From contig NZ_CP107880.1 in assembly GCF_036013745.1 (NCBI RefSeq), positions 2,480,001-2,544,000 on the forward strand: 64,000 nucleotides of DNA. Reading direction: 5' to 3'. The translations under genes and the position numbers were made by a program. Below are positions 1 to 7,493 of this stretch, piece after piece (the stretch's first letter is position 1; every line of letters starts with the position of its first letter). The notes under the pieces are model-generated. The model was not told the origin of the DNA. It searched no databases and was given only the letters and a program-made list of their open reading frames with translations. This DNA is from Streptomyces sp. NBC_00483 (lineage in GTDB: Bacteria; Actinomycetota; Actinomycetes; Streptomycetales; Streptomycetaceae).

Positions 1-43
1 TCTTCCGTGGCCGGGTTCAGTACGTGCAGCAAGGCGCTCCCTT

Positions 44-1408
44 TCACAGCCTCTCGAATCCCCGACGGAGTTCCCAGTCGGTCACGGCGGCGTCGTACGC
101 GTCGAGCTCGACGCGCGCCATGTTGCGGTAGTGGGCGACGGCCTCGTCGCCGAAGGCGGCCTTGGCGATCGGGCTGTTCTCCCAGAGCTCGGCGGCCTCG
201 CGCAGGGTGGCGGGGACGTGCGCGTAGTCGGCGGTGTAGGCGTTGCCCGCGCAGGCCTCGGGGAGCTCCAGCTTGTTCTCGACCCCGTACAGGCCCGCCG
301 CGACGAGCCCGGCCACCGCGAGATACGGGTTGACGTCCCCGCCGGGGAGCCGGTTCTCGAAGCGGGTGGAGCGGCCGTGGCCGACGACGCGCAGCGCGCA
401 GGTGCGGTTGTCGTGGCCCCAGGCGACGGCGGTCGGCGCGAAGGAACCCGGCTGGAACCGCTTGTAGGAGTTGATGTTCGGCGCGTAGAGCAGGGAGAAG
501 TCGCGCAGCGCGGCGAGCTGCCCGGCGAGGAAGTGCCGCATGAGCTCCGACATGCCGTGCCCGCCGGGCTCCGCCATGACGTTCGTGCCGTCGGCGTCGG
601 CGAGCGACAGGTGGATGTGGCAGGAGTTGCCCTCGCGCTCGTTGTACTTCGCCATGAAGGTGAGCGAGCAGCCCTCCTGCGCGGCGATCTCCTTGGCGCC
701 GGTCTTGTAGATCGCGTGCTGGTCGCAGGTGGTGAGGGCCTCGTCGTAGCGGAAGACGATCTCGTGCTGCCCGGGGTTGCACTCCCCCTTGGCGGACTCG
801 ACGGTGAGGCCCGCGCCCGCCATCTCGTTGCGGATGCGGCGCAGCAGCGGCTCGATGCGCCCGGTGCCGAGGACGGAGTAGTCGATGTTGTACTGATTGG
901 CCGGCGTGAGGGCCCGGTAGTTCGCGTCCCAGGCCTGCTCGTAGGTGTCCTTGAAGACGATGAACTCGAGTTCGGTGCCGACCTGGGCGGTGAGCCCAAG
1001 ATCGGTGAGGCGCTCCAGCTGGCGGCGCAGTATCTGCCGGGGCGCGGCGACGACCGGGGAGCCGTCGTCCCAGGCGAGGTCGGCGGTGAGCATGGCCGTG
1101 CCCGCGTTCCACGGGACGCGGCGCAGGGTGGACAGGTCGGGGTGCATGGCGAAGTCGCCGTAGCCGCGGTCCCAGGACGACATCGCGTAGCCGTCGACGG
1201 TGTTCATCTCGGTGTCGACGGCGAGCAGGTAGTTGCAGCCCTCCGTGCCGTGCTCGAGGACCTCGTCGAGAAAGAAGCGGGCGGCGAAGCGTTTGCCCTG
1301 GAGGCGGCCCTGCATATCGGGGAACGCCAGGACCACGGTGTCGATCTCTCCGCTTCCGACGAGGGCGTGCAGCTCCTCCACGGTCAGCGGGGACGGTCGG
1401 TCTGCCAC
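44..1408 (-). CDS. glnA4: Glutamine synthetase-like gamma-glutamylamide ligase (GlnA4 type)
   Basis: 454 aa, class of glutamine synthetase-like enzymes that couple glutamate to an amine using ATP. Visible family blocks are the KYNEREGNSCHIHLS segment (the N-x-x-G-N-x-x-H-x-H ATP/metal region), NSYKRFQPGSFAP and the ENRLPGGDVNPYLA glutamate-binding region. The C-terminus lacks the adenylylation tyrosine block of GlnA1. The GTG start at 1408 has an AGGAGG ribosome site 8 bases upstream. The divergent neighbour is a gamma-glutamyl hydrolase of PuuD type, which fits polyamine or ethanolamine catabolism rather than ammonium assimilation. The paralogue name is inferred from remembered S. coelicolor gene order (SCO1613, a gamma-glutamylethanolamide synthetase); GlnA2 or GlnA3 type is the alternative. 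Confidence 0.8.
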   Translation of the reverse strand: MADRPSPLTVEELHALVGSGEIDTVVLAFPDMQGRLQGKRFAARFFLDEVLEHGTEGCNYLLAVDTEMNTVDGYAMSSWDRGYGDFAMHPDLSTLRRVPWNAGTAMLTADLAWDDGSPVVAAPRQILRRQLERLTDLGLTAQVGTELEFIVFKDTYEQAWDANYRALTPANQYNIDYSVLGTGRIEPLLRRIRNEMAGAGLTVESAKGECNPGQHEIVFRYDEALTTCDQHAIYKTGAKEIAAQEGCSLTFMAKYNEREGNSCHIHLSLADADGTNVMAEPGGHGMSELMRHFLAGQLAALRDFSLLYAPNINSYKRFQPGSFAPTAVAWGHDNRTCALRVVGHGRSTRFENRLPGGDVNPYLAVAGLVAAGLYGVENKLELPEACAGNAYTADYAHVPATLREAAELWENSPIAKAAFGDEAVAHYRNMARVELDAYDAAVTDWELRRGFERL

Positions 1409-1612
1409 GGGAAGATCCTCCTCAGGTCAACCGGAACCACAACGTAATCGCCGGGCCGCCACCTGGGAAGCAGCCACGGGGCACGCCGAGAGGACACTGC
1501 CCCGGTGGCGCTGCCCGCATGCTGAACGCCCCGGTGGCGTGCGTCGTGATCTCGTACGCTCGGGTGCTCGGTACGAACGGCATCGGGGAACGGCATCGGG
1601 GAGCGCGACACC

Positions 1613-2311
1613 ATGGTGAGCAGGCCGCTGATCGGCATCAGCACCTACCTGGAGGACAGGGCCAGTTGGGGCATCTGGGAGCTGCCCGCGGCGCTGCTGC
1701 CCATCGGCTACCCCCGGCTCGTGCAGCAATCCGGCGGGCTCGCCGCGATGACTCCCCCGGACGACCCGAAGCACGCGCCGTCGGTGGTGGCCCGGCTCGA
1801 CGGGGTGATCGTGGCGGGCGGCCCCGATGTGGACCCGGTCCGGTACGGCGCGGAGCGCGACCCGCGCACGGGGCCGGCCGCCGGGGAGCGGGACACGTGG
1901 GAACTCGCCCTGATCCGGGCCGCGTTGACGTCCGGCACGCCGCTGCTCGGCATCTGCCGCGGCATGCAGCTCCTCAACGTCGCCCTCGGCGGCACGCTCA
2001 CGCAGCACATCGAGGGCCACGTGAAGGAGATCGGTACCTTCGGCACCCACACCGTCACTCCGCTGCCGGGCACCCGCTACGGCGACCTCGTCCCGGAGCC
2101 CACCGAGGTCCCGACCTACCACCACCAGGCGGTCGACCGCCTCGGCAGGGGCCTGGTCGCCTCCGCGCACGCGGACGACGGCACGGTGGAGGCGGTCGAA
2201 CTCCCCGGCATGTCCTGGGTGATGGGTGTGCAGTGGCACCCCGAGATGGGCGAGGACGCCCGGGTCACGGAAGGTCTGGTACGGGCCGCGGGTACGCCGC
2301 ACGGCTTCTGA
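1613..2311 (+). CDS. Gamma-glutamyl-gamma-aminobutyrate hydrolase family protein (peptidase C26, PuuD-like)
   Basis: 232 aa class I glutamine-amidotransferase-fold hydrolase. The nucleophile elbow is LGICRGMQLLN with Cys near residue 119; the catalytic His and Glu are in GVQWHPE near residue 209; YHHQAVDRLG is the typical PuuD-family substrate loop. It is expected to hydrolyse gamma-glutamyl amides such as gamma-glutamyl-GABA in the cytoplasm. It is divergent from the GlnA-like ligase, so one gene makes and the other splits gamma-glutamyl amides. Its last 47 bases overlap the 3' end of the convergent kinase gene. The ATG follows a weak ribosome site (GGGGAGCG). Confidence 0.88.
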   Translation: MVSRPLIGISTYLEDRASWGIWELPAALLPIGYPRLVQQSGGLAAMTPPDDPKHAPSVVARLDGVIVAGGPDVDPVRYGAERDPRTGPAAGERDTWELALIRAALTSGTPLLGICRGMQLLNVALGGTLTQHIEGHVKEIGTFGTHTVTPLPGTRYGDLVPEPTEVPTYHHQAVDRLGRGLVASAHADDGTVEAVELPGMSWVMGVQWHPEMGEDARVTEGLVRAAGTPHGF

Positions 2312-3251
2312 GCCGGGTCTTCAGCCAGGTCAGGGCGGCGTCGCCCTGTACGCGCTGGAAGGGCCGGAGCGTGGGCAGGCCGGGCGGCGCGGGCCGGGCC
2401 GCGTGCTCCAGGAAGAACCCGGCGAGCGCGGCGAGCGTCCGGGTGACACCCTCCGGATCGGCCGCGCGCCCCAGCGGATGCCCCGCGAAGACCCCCTCGG
2501 GCTCGGGCCCGCCCTGCGCCCGTACGCACGGCAGCATGATCAGCAGGTCGAACCAGGGGGCGGCGCGCATGGCGTGCGGCCAGTCGACGAAGACCACGCC
2601 GCCCGGCGTGAGCAGCATGTTGTCGGCCCGCAGATCGGCGTGCGCGAGCGTGTCACCGGACGCGAACGTGCCCCAGGGTGCGGCGAGTTCGGCGAGCCAC
2701 TCAACATTGCGGACGGCCCACGGATCGAGTCCCGCGTCCGCCGTCCGCCCCTGGTCGAGCAGCACCCGCCAGCCGTTGAAGCCCGCACCGAGCTCGTCAC
2801 CGACGGCACGCGCGGGGAACGGAGCGGGCGTGAGAACCCGGGCCAGCTCCCCCACAGCGTCCAACACCCTCCCCAACTCCCCCTCCCGCCAAGGAACATG
2901 AGGCTGCCGCCCCGCCACATCCTCGAAGGCGAGGGCGACCCAGGTCCCGTCGTCGTACGCACCGAGCAGCCGGGGAGCGGGCACCCCGACCGGCAGCGCG
3001 GCAGCGTTCCGCGCCTCCCGCCGATGAAACCGGGGACTGACCGGATTCACGTCAGCACTGACAGCCTTGACGAACGCCCGCCGCCCATCGTCAAGCACGA
3101 CCCGCACAGCAACCCCGGGCGAAAACCCCCCACCCTGCGTCACAGCTTCCACAACACCGGCCCCGAGCACCTCCTCGACACCACGCCGAACAGGACCGGG
3201 GAGCGCACTCCAGGGAGTACGCACACCGGCGGCAGAGGGCACTGACTCCAT
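2265..3251 (-). CDS. APH-fold phosphotransferase, unknown substrate
   Basis: 328 aa from ATG 3251 (an in-frame start exists nine codons further upstream). It has the aminoglycoside phosphotransferase/choline kinase fold: a phosphate-binding N-lobe with lysine in RRAFVKAVS, the catalytic loop LAHADLRADNMLL (Asp base and downstream Asn) and the metal-binding VVFVDWPHA, where DFG-like Asp is followed by Trp. Substrate cannot be predicted; such genes are common in Streptomyces and most are not resistance genes. The 3' end overlaps the convergent hydrolase by 47 bases. Confidence 0.8.
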   Translation of the reverse strand: MESVPSAAGVRTPWSALPGPVRRGVEEVLGAGVVEAVTQGGGFSPGVAVRVVLDDGRRAFVKAVSADVNPVSPRFHRREARNAAALPVGVPAPRLLGAYDDGTWVALAFEDVAGRQPHVPWREGELGRVLDAVGELARVLTPAPFPARAVGDELGAGFNGWRVLLDQGRTADAGLDPWAVRNVEWLAELAAPWGTFASGDTLAHADLRADNMLLTPGGVVFVDWPHAMRAAPWFDLLIMLPCVRAQGGPEPEGVFAGHPLGRAADPEGVTRTLAALAGFFLEHAARPAPPGLPTLRPFQRVQGDAALTWLKTRLRSRAAYPRPVPDLP

Positions 3252-3330
3252 GCCCCGATGCTCCCCGCCACGGCCCACCCACCGCCACCCGATTCCGCCA
3301 CCTCCCGCTCAGCGCGGGGCGACCCCATCA

Positions 3331-3451
3331 AGCGCTCTCGACGGCGAGTGCCCACATCATCAACCGGTCTCGGCGGCGAGTGACCCATCCAATCGGTCTC
3401 GGCGGCGAGTGACCCATCCAATCGGTCTCGGCGGCGAGTGACCAAATCAAG
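3331..3451. repeat. 29-bp tandem repeat, three full copies plus one diverged
   Basis: Unit beginning CGGTCTCGGCGGCGAGTGAC occurs at 3365-3393, 3394-3422 and 3423-3451, the last diverging at its 3' end. A weaker copy (CTCTCGACGGCGAGTGCCCA) precedes it from about 3335. It lies in the 450-base gene-free spacer between the kinase and the LysR gene. No ORF with coding character runs through it. Confidence 0.85.
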
Positions 3452-3465
3452 CCCCTGCGGCGATT

Positions 3466-3652
3466 GAGCAGCGGGGTCCGGGGCAGAGCCCCGATCTTTC
3501 AAGCCCTGCGGCCATCAAGCAGCGGGGCCCGGGGCAGAGCCCCAAATCAAGCCCCGCTCTTGGACGAGAGCCCGCGAGGTCCGGGGCAGAGCCCCGATCT
3601 TTCCAGCCCCGCCGGCGATTGAGGCGCGGGGTCCGGGGCAGAGCCCCGCGAC
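3466..3652. repeat. REP-like GC-rich palindrome cluster
   Basis: The motif GGTCCGGGGCAGAGCCCC or a one-base variant recurs four times (about 3475, 3526, 3578 and 3631). Each contains the hairpin GGGGC-AGA-GCCCC and is linked by AAGCCC-type segments resembling each other. This kind of palindrome is dispersed between genes in Streptomyces genomes. It could also work as a terminator for the LysR gene that ends at 3704 on the minus strand. Together with the tandem repeat it fills the spacer; nothing else is seen there. Confidence 0.75.
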
Positions 3653-3703
3653 CGCACCCCCGTCGCAGCCCCGCCACACCGCCCGCCACACCCACCCGCC
3701 GCC

Positions 3704-4639
3704 TCACCCAGACCGGGTCAGCGACAGCAGGTCCCGCGCAGGCCCCACCGGACGGTGCCCCGTCGGCCACACCGCCCTCAACTCCCGCCTCAACTCCGCC
3801 CCCTCCAACGGAATCTCCACGAGCCGCCGCGCCCCCAACTCCTCCCCCACCGCCAACTCACTCAGCACGGAGGGCCCCGCCCCACTCACCGCCGCCGACT
3901 TCACCGCCGTCGTCGACGACAGCTCGATCAACGGCCGCGCCAACCCGCCGAGCGCCGCGTCCAGGACCTGCCGCGTCCCCGACCCCTCCTCCCGCAGAAT
4001 GAGCGGGGTGACGGCCAGCTCCCCCGCGGCCAGCGGCTTGCGGCGCCGCGCCCACGGATGCCCCGGCGCCGTCACCACGACCAGCCGGTCGTGCGCGATG
4101 ACCGCCGAGTCGAGCCCCGCAGGGACCGTGCGCCCCTCCACGAACCCGAGGTCCGCCTCACCACCGAGCAGCCGCTCCGCGACCGCCGTCGAGTTCCCGG
4201 CCAGCAACGACACCGCCGTGTCGGGCCGCTCGGCGCGCAGCGCGATCAGCCAGCGCGGCAGCAGATACTCGGCGATCGTCATGCTCGCCGCCACCCGCAG
4301 CCGCGAATCGCGCCGGTCCCGCAGCGCGGACGCCCCCGCATCGAACTGCTCGGCCGCCTCCACGATGGGCCGGGCCCAGTCCGTGACGAGCGCCCCGCTG
4401 TCGGTGAGCCGGGAGCCGCGCGGCGAGCGGTCGACGAGGGCGAGCCCGAGCTGCCGCTCCATCGACCGGATCCGGCTGCTCGCGGCGGGCTGCGTGATGC
4501 CGAGGGCACGGGCGGCCGCGCCGAGGCTACCGAGGCGGGCCACCGCGAGGAGCAGCTGCAGCGCGCCGAGTTCGGGCACGCGGTGTGCCAGCCCCGCGTC
4601 CGGCGCATGCCCCGTGATCCCTGTGTCCTCCTGGCTCAT
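3704..4639 (-). CDS. LysR-family transcriptional regulator
   Basis: 311 aa. The N-terminal winged helix-turn-helix is at residues about 24-84 (LGSLGAAARALGITQPAASSRIRSMERQLG, written here only as the family landmark A-A-R-A-L-x-I-T-Q-P-A-A-S). A periplasmic-binding-type effector domain follows to residue about 305. It is divergent from a TDT-family transporter with 70 bases between the starts, the usual arrangement for a LysR protein controlling its neighbour. A CATAA-N7-TTATG palindrome overlaps its start codon, so autoregulation is plausible. The effector is unknown. Confidence 0.88.
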   Translation of the reverse strand: MSQEDTGITGHAPDAGLAHRVPELGALQLLLAVARLGSLGAAARALGITQPAASSRIRSMERQLGLALVDRSPRGSRLTDSGALVTDWARPIVEAAEQFDAGASALRDRRDSRLRVAASMTIAEYLLPRWLIALRAERPDTAVSLLAGNSTAVAERLLGGEADLGFVEGRTVPAGLDSAVIAHDRLVVVTAPGHPWARRRKPLAAGELAVTPLILREEGSGTRQVLDAALGGLARPLIELSSTTAVKSAAVSGAGPSVLSELAVGEELGARRLVEIPLEGAELRRELRAVWPTGHRPVGPARDLLSLTRSG

Positions 4640-4653
4640 AAGGCCAGGTTATG
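4637..4653. promoter_or_regulatory. Candidate LysR operator (CATAA-N7-TTATG)
   Basis: A 17-bp palindrome CATAA-GGCCAGG-TTATG sits in the spacer between the divergent LysR and transporter genes and contains the T-N11-A geometry of LysR boxes. It overlaps the LysR start codon, a position suited to autorepression. Assignment is by position and symmetry only. Confidence 0.4.
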
Positions 4654-4709
4654 CGCTCATAGCGAGGTCATCCCTACTAGGGGCCGTCGACCGGCGTGAT
4701 CGTAGAACC

Positions 4710-5831
4710 ATGGTCACTGCCGCCCACCCCGCGCCCCGTCCCCTCCCCCTTCCCCTGACCGGCGTCCGCGCCGCCGTCCGGCAGCTCGGCCCGAACTGGT
4801 ACGCCGCCGTCATGGGCACCGCGATCATCGCCAACGCCGGCGCCACGCTGCCCGTGCGGTTCCCGGGCCTGCGCACCGCCCTCACGGCGGTGTGGGCCCT
4901 GTCGTTCGTGCTGCTCCTCGTCCTCCTCGGCGCCCGCGCGCTGCACTGGACGCACCACCGCGACCGGGCCAGGGAACAGCTGCTCGACCCGACGGCCGCA
5001 CCGTTCTACGGCTGCCTCTCGATGGCGCTCCTCGCGGTGGGCGCGGGCACGATCCTCGTGGGACAGGACTGGATCGGCCTCGAAGCCGCCGTCGCCGTGG
5101 ACACGGTGCTGTTCACGGCGGGCACCGTCATCGGGCTCGCCGCGGCGGTCACCATCCCGTATCTGATGGTGGTGCGCCATCGCATCGCCGCCGAGGAGGC
5201 CTCGCCGGTGTGGCTGCTGCCGGTCGTCGCGCCGATGGTGTCCGCGGCCGTGGGACCTCTGCTGTTGCCGCACCTGCCTGCCGGTCAGGCGCAGCAGACC
5301 CTGCTGTTCGCCTGCTACGCCATGTTCGGACTGAGCCTGCTCGCGACCCTGGTCATGCTGCCGGTGATCTTCGCGCGGCTCGTCACGGCGGGCCCGCTGC
5401 CGCTGCTGCTGACCCCGACGCTGTTCCTCGTGCTGGGTCCGCTCGGCCAGTCGACGACGGCCGCCAACAAGTTCGCGGACGTCGCGGGCGGCGTGCTCCC
5501 CGCCTCGTACGCGCACGGTTTCACCGCGTTCGCCGTCCTGTACGGGGTCCCGGTGATGGGCTTCGCCCTGCTGTGGCTGGCGCTCGCCCTCGCGATGGCC
5601 CTGCGGGCGCGCCGCCGGGGCATGGGCTTCGCGATGACGTGGTGGGCGTTCACCTTCCCCGTCGGCACCTGCGTGACCGGCGCGGAGGGCCTGGGCAAGC
5701 ACACGGGCCTCGCCGTGTTCGACGGCCTCGCGGTCGTCCTCTACGTGGGGTTGGTGGCGGTCTGGGCGGTCGCCGCGGTCCACACGGCACGCGGCCTGCT
5801 CAGCGGACGGCTGCTCGCAGCGCCGCGCTGA
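4710..5831 (+). CDS. TDT-family (tellurite-resistance/dicarboxylate, SLAC1-like) membrane transporter
   Basis: 373 aa from ATG 4710, with about ten hydrophobic segments in the pattern of the voltage-dependent anion channel/TDT family (TehA, Mae1, Ssu1). The N-terminal LGPNWYAAVMGTAIIANAG block and the later FADVAGGVLPASYAHGF and WWAFTFPVGTC blocks are family landmarks. Members export sulfite, malate or nitrate, or are anion channels; the substrate cannot be told here. The divergent LysR protein is its probable regulator. The 3' end overlaps the convergent BtuF-like gene by 32 bases. A longer in-frame reading upstream runs through the LysR gene and is not credible. Confidence 0.83.
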   Translation: MVTAAHPAPRPLPLPLTGVRAAVRQLGPNWYAAVMGTAIIANAGATLPVRFPGLRTALTAVWALSFVLLLVLLGARALHWTHHRDRAREQLLDPTAAPFYGCLSMALLAVGAGTILVGQDWIGLEAAVAVDTVLFTAGTVIGLAAAVTIPYLMVVRHRIAAEEASPVWLLPVVAPMVSAAVGPLLLPHLPAGQAQQTLLFACYAMFGLSLLATLVMLPVIFARLVTAGPLPLLLTPTLFLVLGPLGQSTTAANKFADVAGGVLPASYAHGFTAFAVLYGVPVMGFALLWLALALAMALRARRRGMGFAMTWWAFTFPVGTCVTGAEGLGKHTGLAVFDGLAVVLYVGLVAVWAVAAVHTARGLLSGRLLAAPR

Positions 5832-6516
5832 GCTCCTCCACGGCCTGCGCCAACGACGGCCCGTACCAGGTGAGATGGCGCCCGCCGACCAGCGCGGTCG
5901 GCCCCTCGAAGCACTCCGGGCCGTCGTCCGCCGTGAAGCGGTACGGCTCGTCCGGGAGGATCACGACGTCCGGCTTCCGGTCGCGGAGTTCGTCGAGCGC
6001 GATGCGCGGATAGCGCTCGGCGTGGCCCGCGTACACGTTGTCGACGCCGAGCCGGGCCAGGAGATCGCCGGCAAAAGTGTCCCGGCCGAGCACCATCCAC
6101 GGCCGCCGCCAGATCGGCACGACGGCCGTCAACCGGCTCTCGGGCACGGCCAGTTGGCTCCAGGCGGCCTCCGCCTCGTCCAGCCACCGCGGCCGCGCCA
6201 CCGCCCCGCACGCCCGCAGCAGCCGGTCCAACTCACGTACCGCCTGCGGCAGTTCACGCACCTCGGTGACCAGCACCTCGACGCCCGCCGCACGCAGGTC
6301 GGCGAGGTCGCCCGGCCGGTTCTCCTCCTCGTTGGCGACGACCAGATCCGGACGCAGCGCGACGACCGCCCGCACGTCGGGGTTCTTGGTGCCGCCGATC
6401 CGGGCCACGTCGAGGTCCGCCGGATGGGTGCACCAGTCGGTCGCTCCGACGAGCACCCCGGGCAGCGTCACGGCGACCGCCTCCGTCAGGGACGGCACAA
6501 GCGAGACGACACGCAC
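5800..6516 (-). CDS. BtuF-like helical-backbone metal-chelate binding protein without signal peptide
   Basis: 238 aa from GTG 6516, chosen because homology starts at once with VRVVSLVPSLTEAV, the first strand of the BtuF/cobalamin-binding family. Other landmarks are GATDWCTHP, GGTKNPD, LRPDLVVANEEENR and KPDVVILPDEPYRF. No signal peptide or lipobox precedes it, so it would be cytoplasmic unless a farther start is used. A MITE-like element ends 9 bases upstream of the GTG, so the native leader and ribosome site appear to be replaced. In-frame GTG codons lie inside the element and could be used instead. The 3' end overlaps the transporter gene. Confidence 0.75.
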   Translation of the reverse strand: MRVVSLVPSLTEAVAVTLPGVLVGATDWCTHPADLDVARIGGTKNPDVRAVVALRPDLVVANEEENRPGDLADLRAAGVEVLVTEVRELPQAVRELDRLLRACGAVARPRWLDEAEAAWSQLAVPESRLTAVVPIWRRPWMVLGRDTFAGDLLARLGVDNVYAGHAERYPRIALDELRDRKPDVVILPDEPYRFTADDGPECFEGPTALVGGRHLTWYGPSLAQAVEELSAALRAAVR

Positions 6517-6525
6517 GGCGGGCCC

Positions 6526-6687
6526 AGGGTCTGTCGTTTGGATCAGGCCGGGCTCGCGGGGGCCGGCACGCACGCTCGCGGCGTTGTCGTCGGTTGCCGA
6601 CGCTCCGCGTCGACTCCCTCCTCCGCCTTGCGATCGCACGCACCGGCCCCCGCTCCCTGATCCGGCCTGATCCAAACGACAGACCCT
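6526..6687. mobile_element. MITE-like element, 162 bp, 26-bp perfect terminal inverted repeats
   Basis: Left end 6526-6551 begins AGGGTCTGTCGTTTGGATCA and is matched exactly in reverse complement at 6662-6687. The 110-base interior has no transposase. Ends starting GGGTCTGTC are known from memory on IS5-type elements of Streptomyces, so mobilisation in trans is likely. No clear target duplication is visible. The right end supplies two bases of the TAG stop of the XRE-cupin gene, and the left end abuts the start of the BtuF-like gene. Confidence 0.85.
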
Positions 6688-7267
6688 ACTTCGGGCCCGG
6701 CTCGTCGACCGCGTCGATGTGCTCGGCGACCGCCACGACGACCACCCGCGCGTCCGGCACGGTCGCCCGCCACCGGTGCCGCACGCCACCGGTCAGGTAC
6801 AGCGTGTCACCGCGGAAGAGCCGGTACGCGCGTCCCTCCGCCTCGACCTCGACCGCGCCCTCCGTCACATGCATCAGCACGTCGTTGCGGAGCTGGAACT
6901 CGCGGCCCGGGTCGTGGTCGCCGACGAACTCCTGGGCGTGCATCTGGTGGTGGCCGCGGACCAGGGACCGTACGACGAAGTCCGTGCCGCCCTGGCGGTC
7001 GGACACGTCCGTGTCGTCCGCGCGCACCAGGTCCACGGTGTGGGCCGGGTCGGCGGCGGCGAGGAGCTCGACGGCGGTGGTGCCGAGCGCGTCGGCGACC
7101 TTCTCCAGGGAGCGGCGGCTGGGCCGCGCCCGCTCGTTCTCGACCTGGCTGAGGAACGGCACCGACAGGCCGCTGCGCTCGGCGACGGCCGAAAGGGTCA
7201 GTTCGAGGGAGCGGCGGCGGCGTCGGACGGCCGCGCCCACGCGAAGTGATTCCTTGTGTTCGTCCAT
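6686..7267 (-). CDS. XRE-family regulator with C-terminal cupin sensor domain
   Basis: 193 aa from ATG 7267, chosen because GGAGGGAGCG lies just upstream; an in-frame start 21 codons earlier runs into the tandem repeat. Residues about 8-63 form an HTH_3 domain (LTLSAVAERSGLSVPFLSQVENE), residues about 110-185 a cupin barrel (HVTEGAVEVEAEG, FRGDTLYLTGGVRHRWRA). This XRE-cupin layout is found in regulators of catabolic and polyamine genes (PuuR type). The final stop codon is shared with the end of the MITE, so the original C-terminus may have been trimmed or altered by insertion. Confidence 0.87.
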   Translation of the reverse strand: MDEHKESLRVGAAVRRRRRSLELTLSAVAERSGLSVPFLSQVENERARPSRRSLEKVADALGTTAVELLAAADPAHTVDLVRADDTDVSDRQGGTDFVVRSLVRGHHQMHAQEFVGDHDPGREFQLRNDVLMHVTEGAVEVEAEGRAYRLFRGDTLYLTGGVRHRWRATVPDARVVVVAVAEHIDAVDEPGPK

Positions 7268-7309
7268 GACTTCCGCTCCCTCCTGCCGGTCGCCCTGTGC
7301 GTTTCCCTG

Positions 7310-7369
7310 TTCATGCACCCGGTTCTTCATGCACCCGGTTCTTCACGCGCCCGGTTCTTCATGCGCCCG
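7310..7369. repeat. 16-bp tandem repeat, about 3.7 copies
   Basis: Units GTTCTTCATGCACCCG at 7322-7337, a variant at 7338-7353 (CACGCG) and at 7354-7369 (ATGCGC), preceded by a partial copy ending at 7321. They lie just upstream of the XRE-cupin start, where its promoter should be. Confidence 0.85.
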
Positions 7370-7431
7370 ATTCGTTTGATTGCACCCTACGCATGTTCAC
7401 CCCGCGGTTTCATGTGAGCGCCGGAAACGCC

Positions 7432-7469
7432 GTGAGGGGCGGGCTCCCTCTCGGGAACCCGCCCCTCAC
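7432..7469 (-). terminator. Hairpin terminator of the betaine transporter operon
   Basis: Near-perfect stem GTGAGGGGCGGG / CCCGCCCCTCAC with an inner CCC-TCTC-GGG hairpin, 25 bases downstream of the stop of the binding-protein/permease gene. No long U tract follows, which is usual in Streptomyces. Confidence 0.75.
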
Positions 7470-7493
7470 GATCGGTCACGCCTCAGAAAGTGG

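Noticed and set aside
2265-3251. Aminoglycoside resistance gene
   Set aside because: Only the general APH fold is visible; sequence and context do not indicate an aminoglycoside substrate.
6517-6789. N-terminal extension of the BtuF-like protein through the MITE into the XRE gene
   Set aside because: The extra text comes from a transposable element and a shadow frame; a start inside the element remains possible but unproven.
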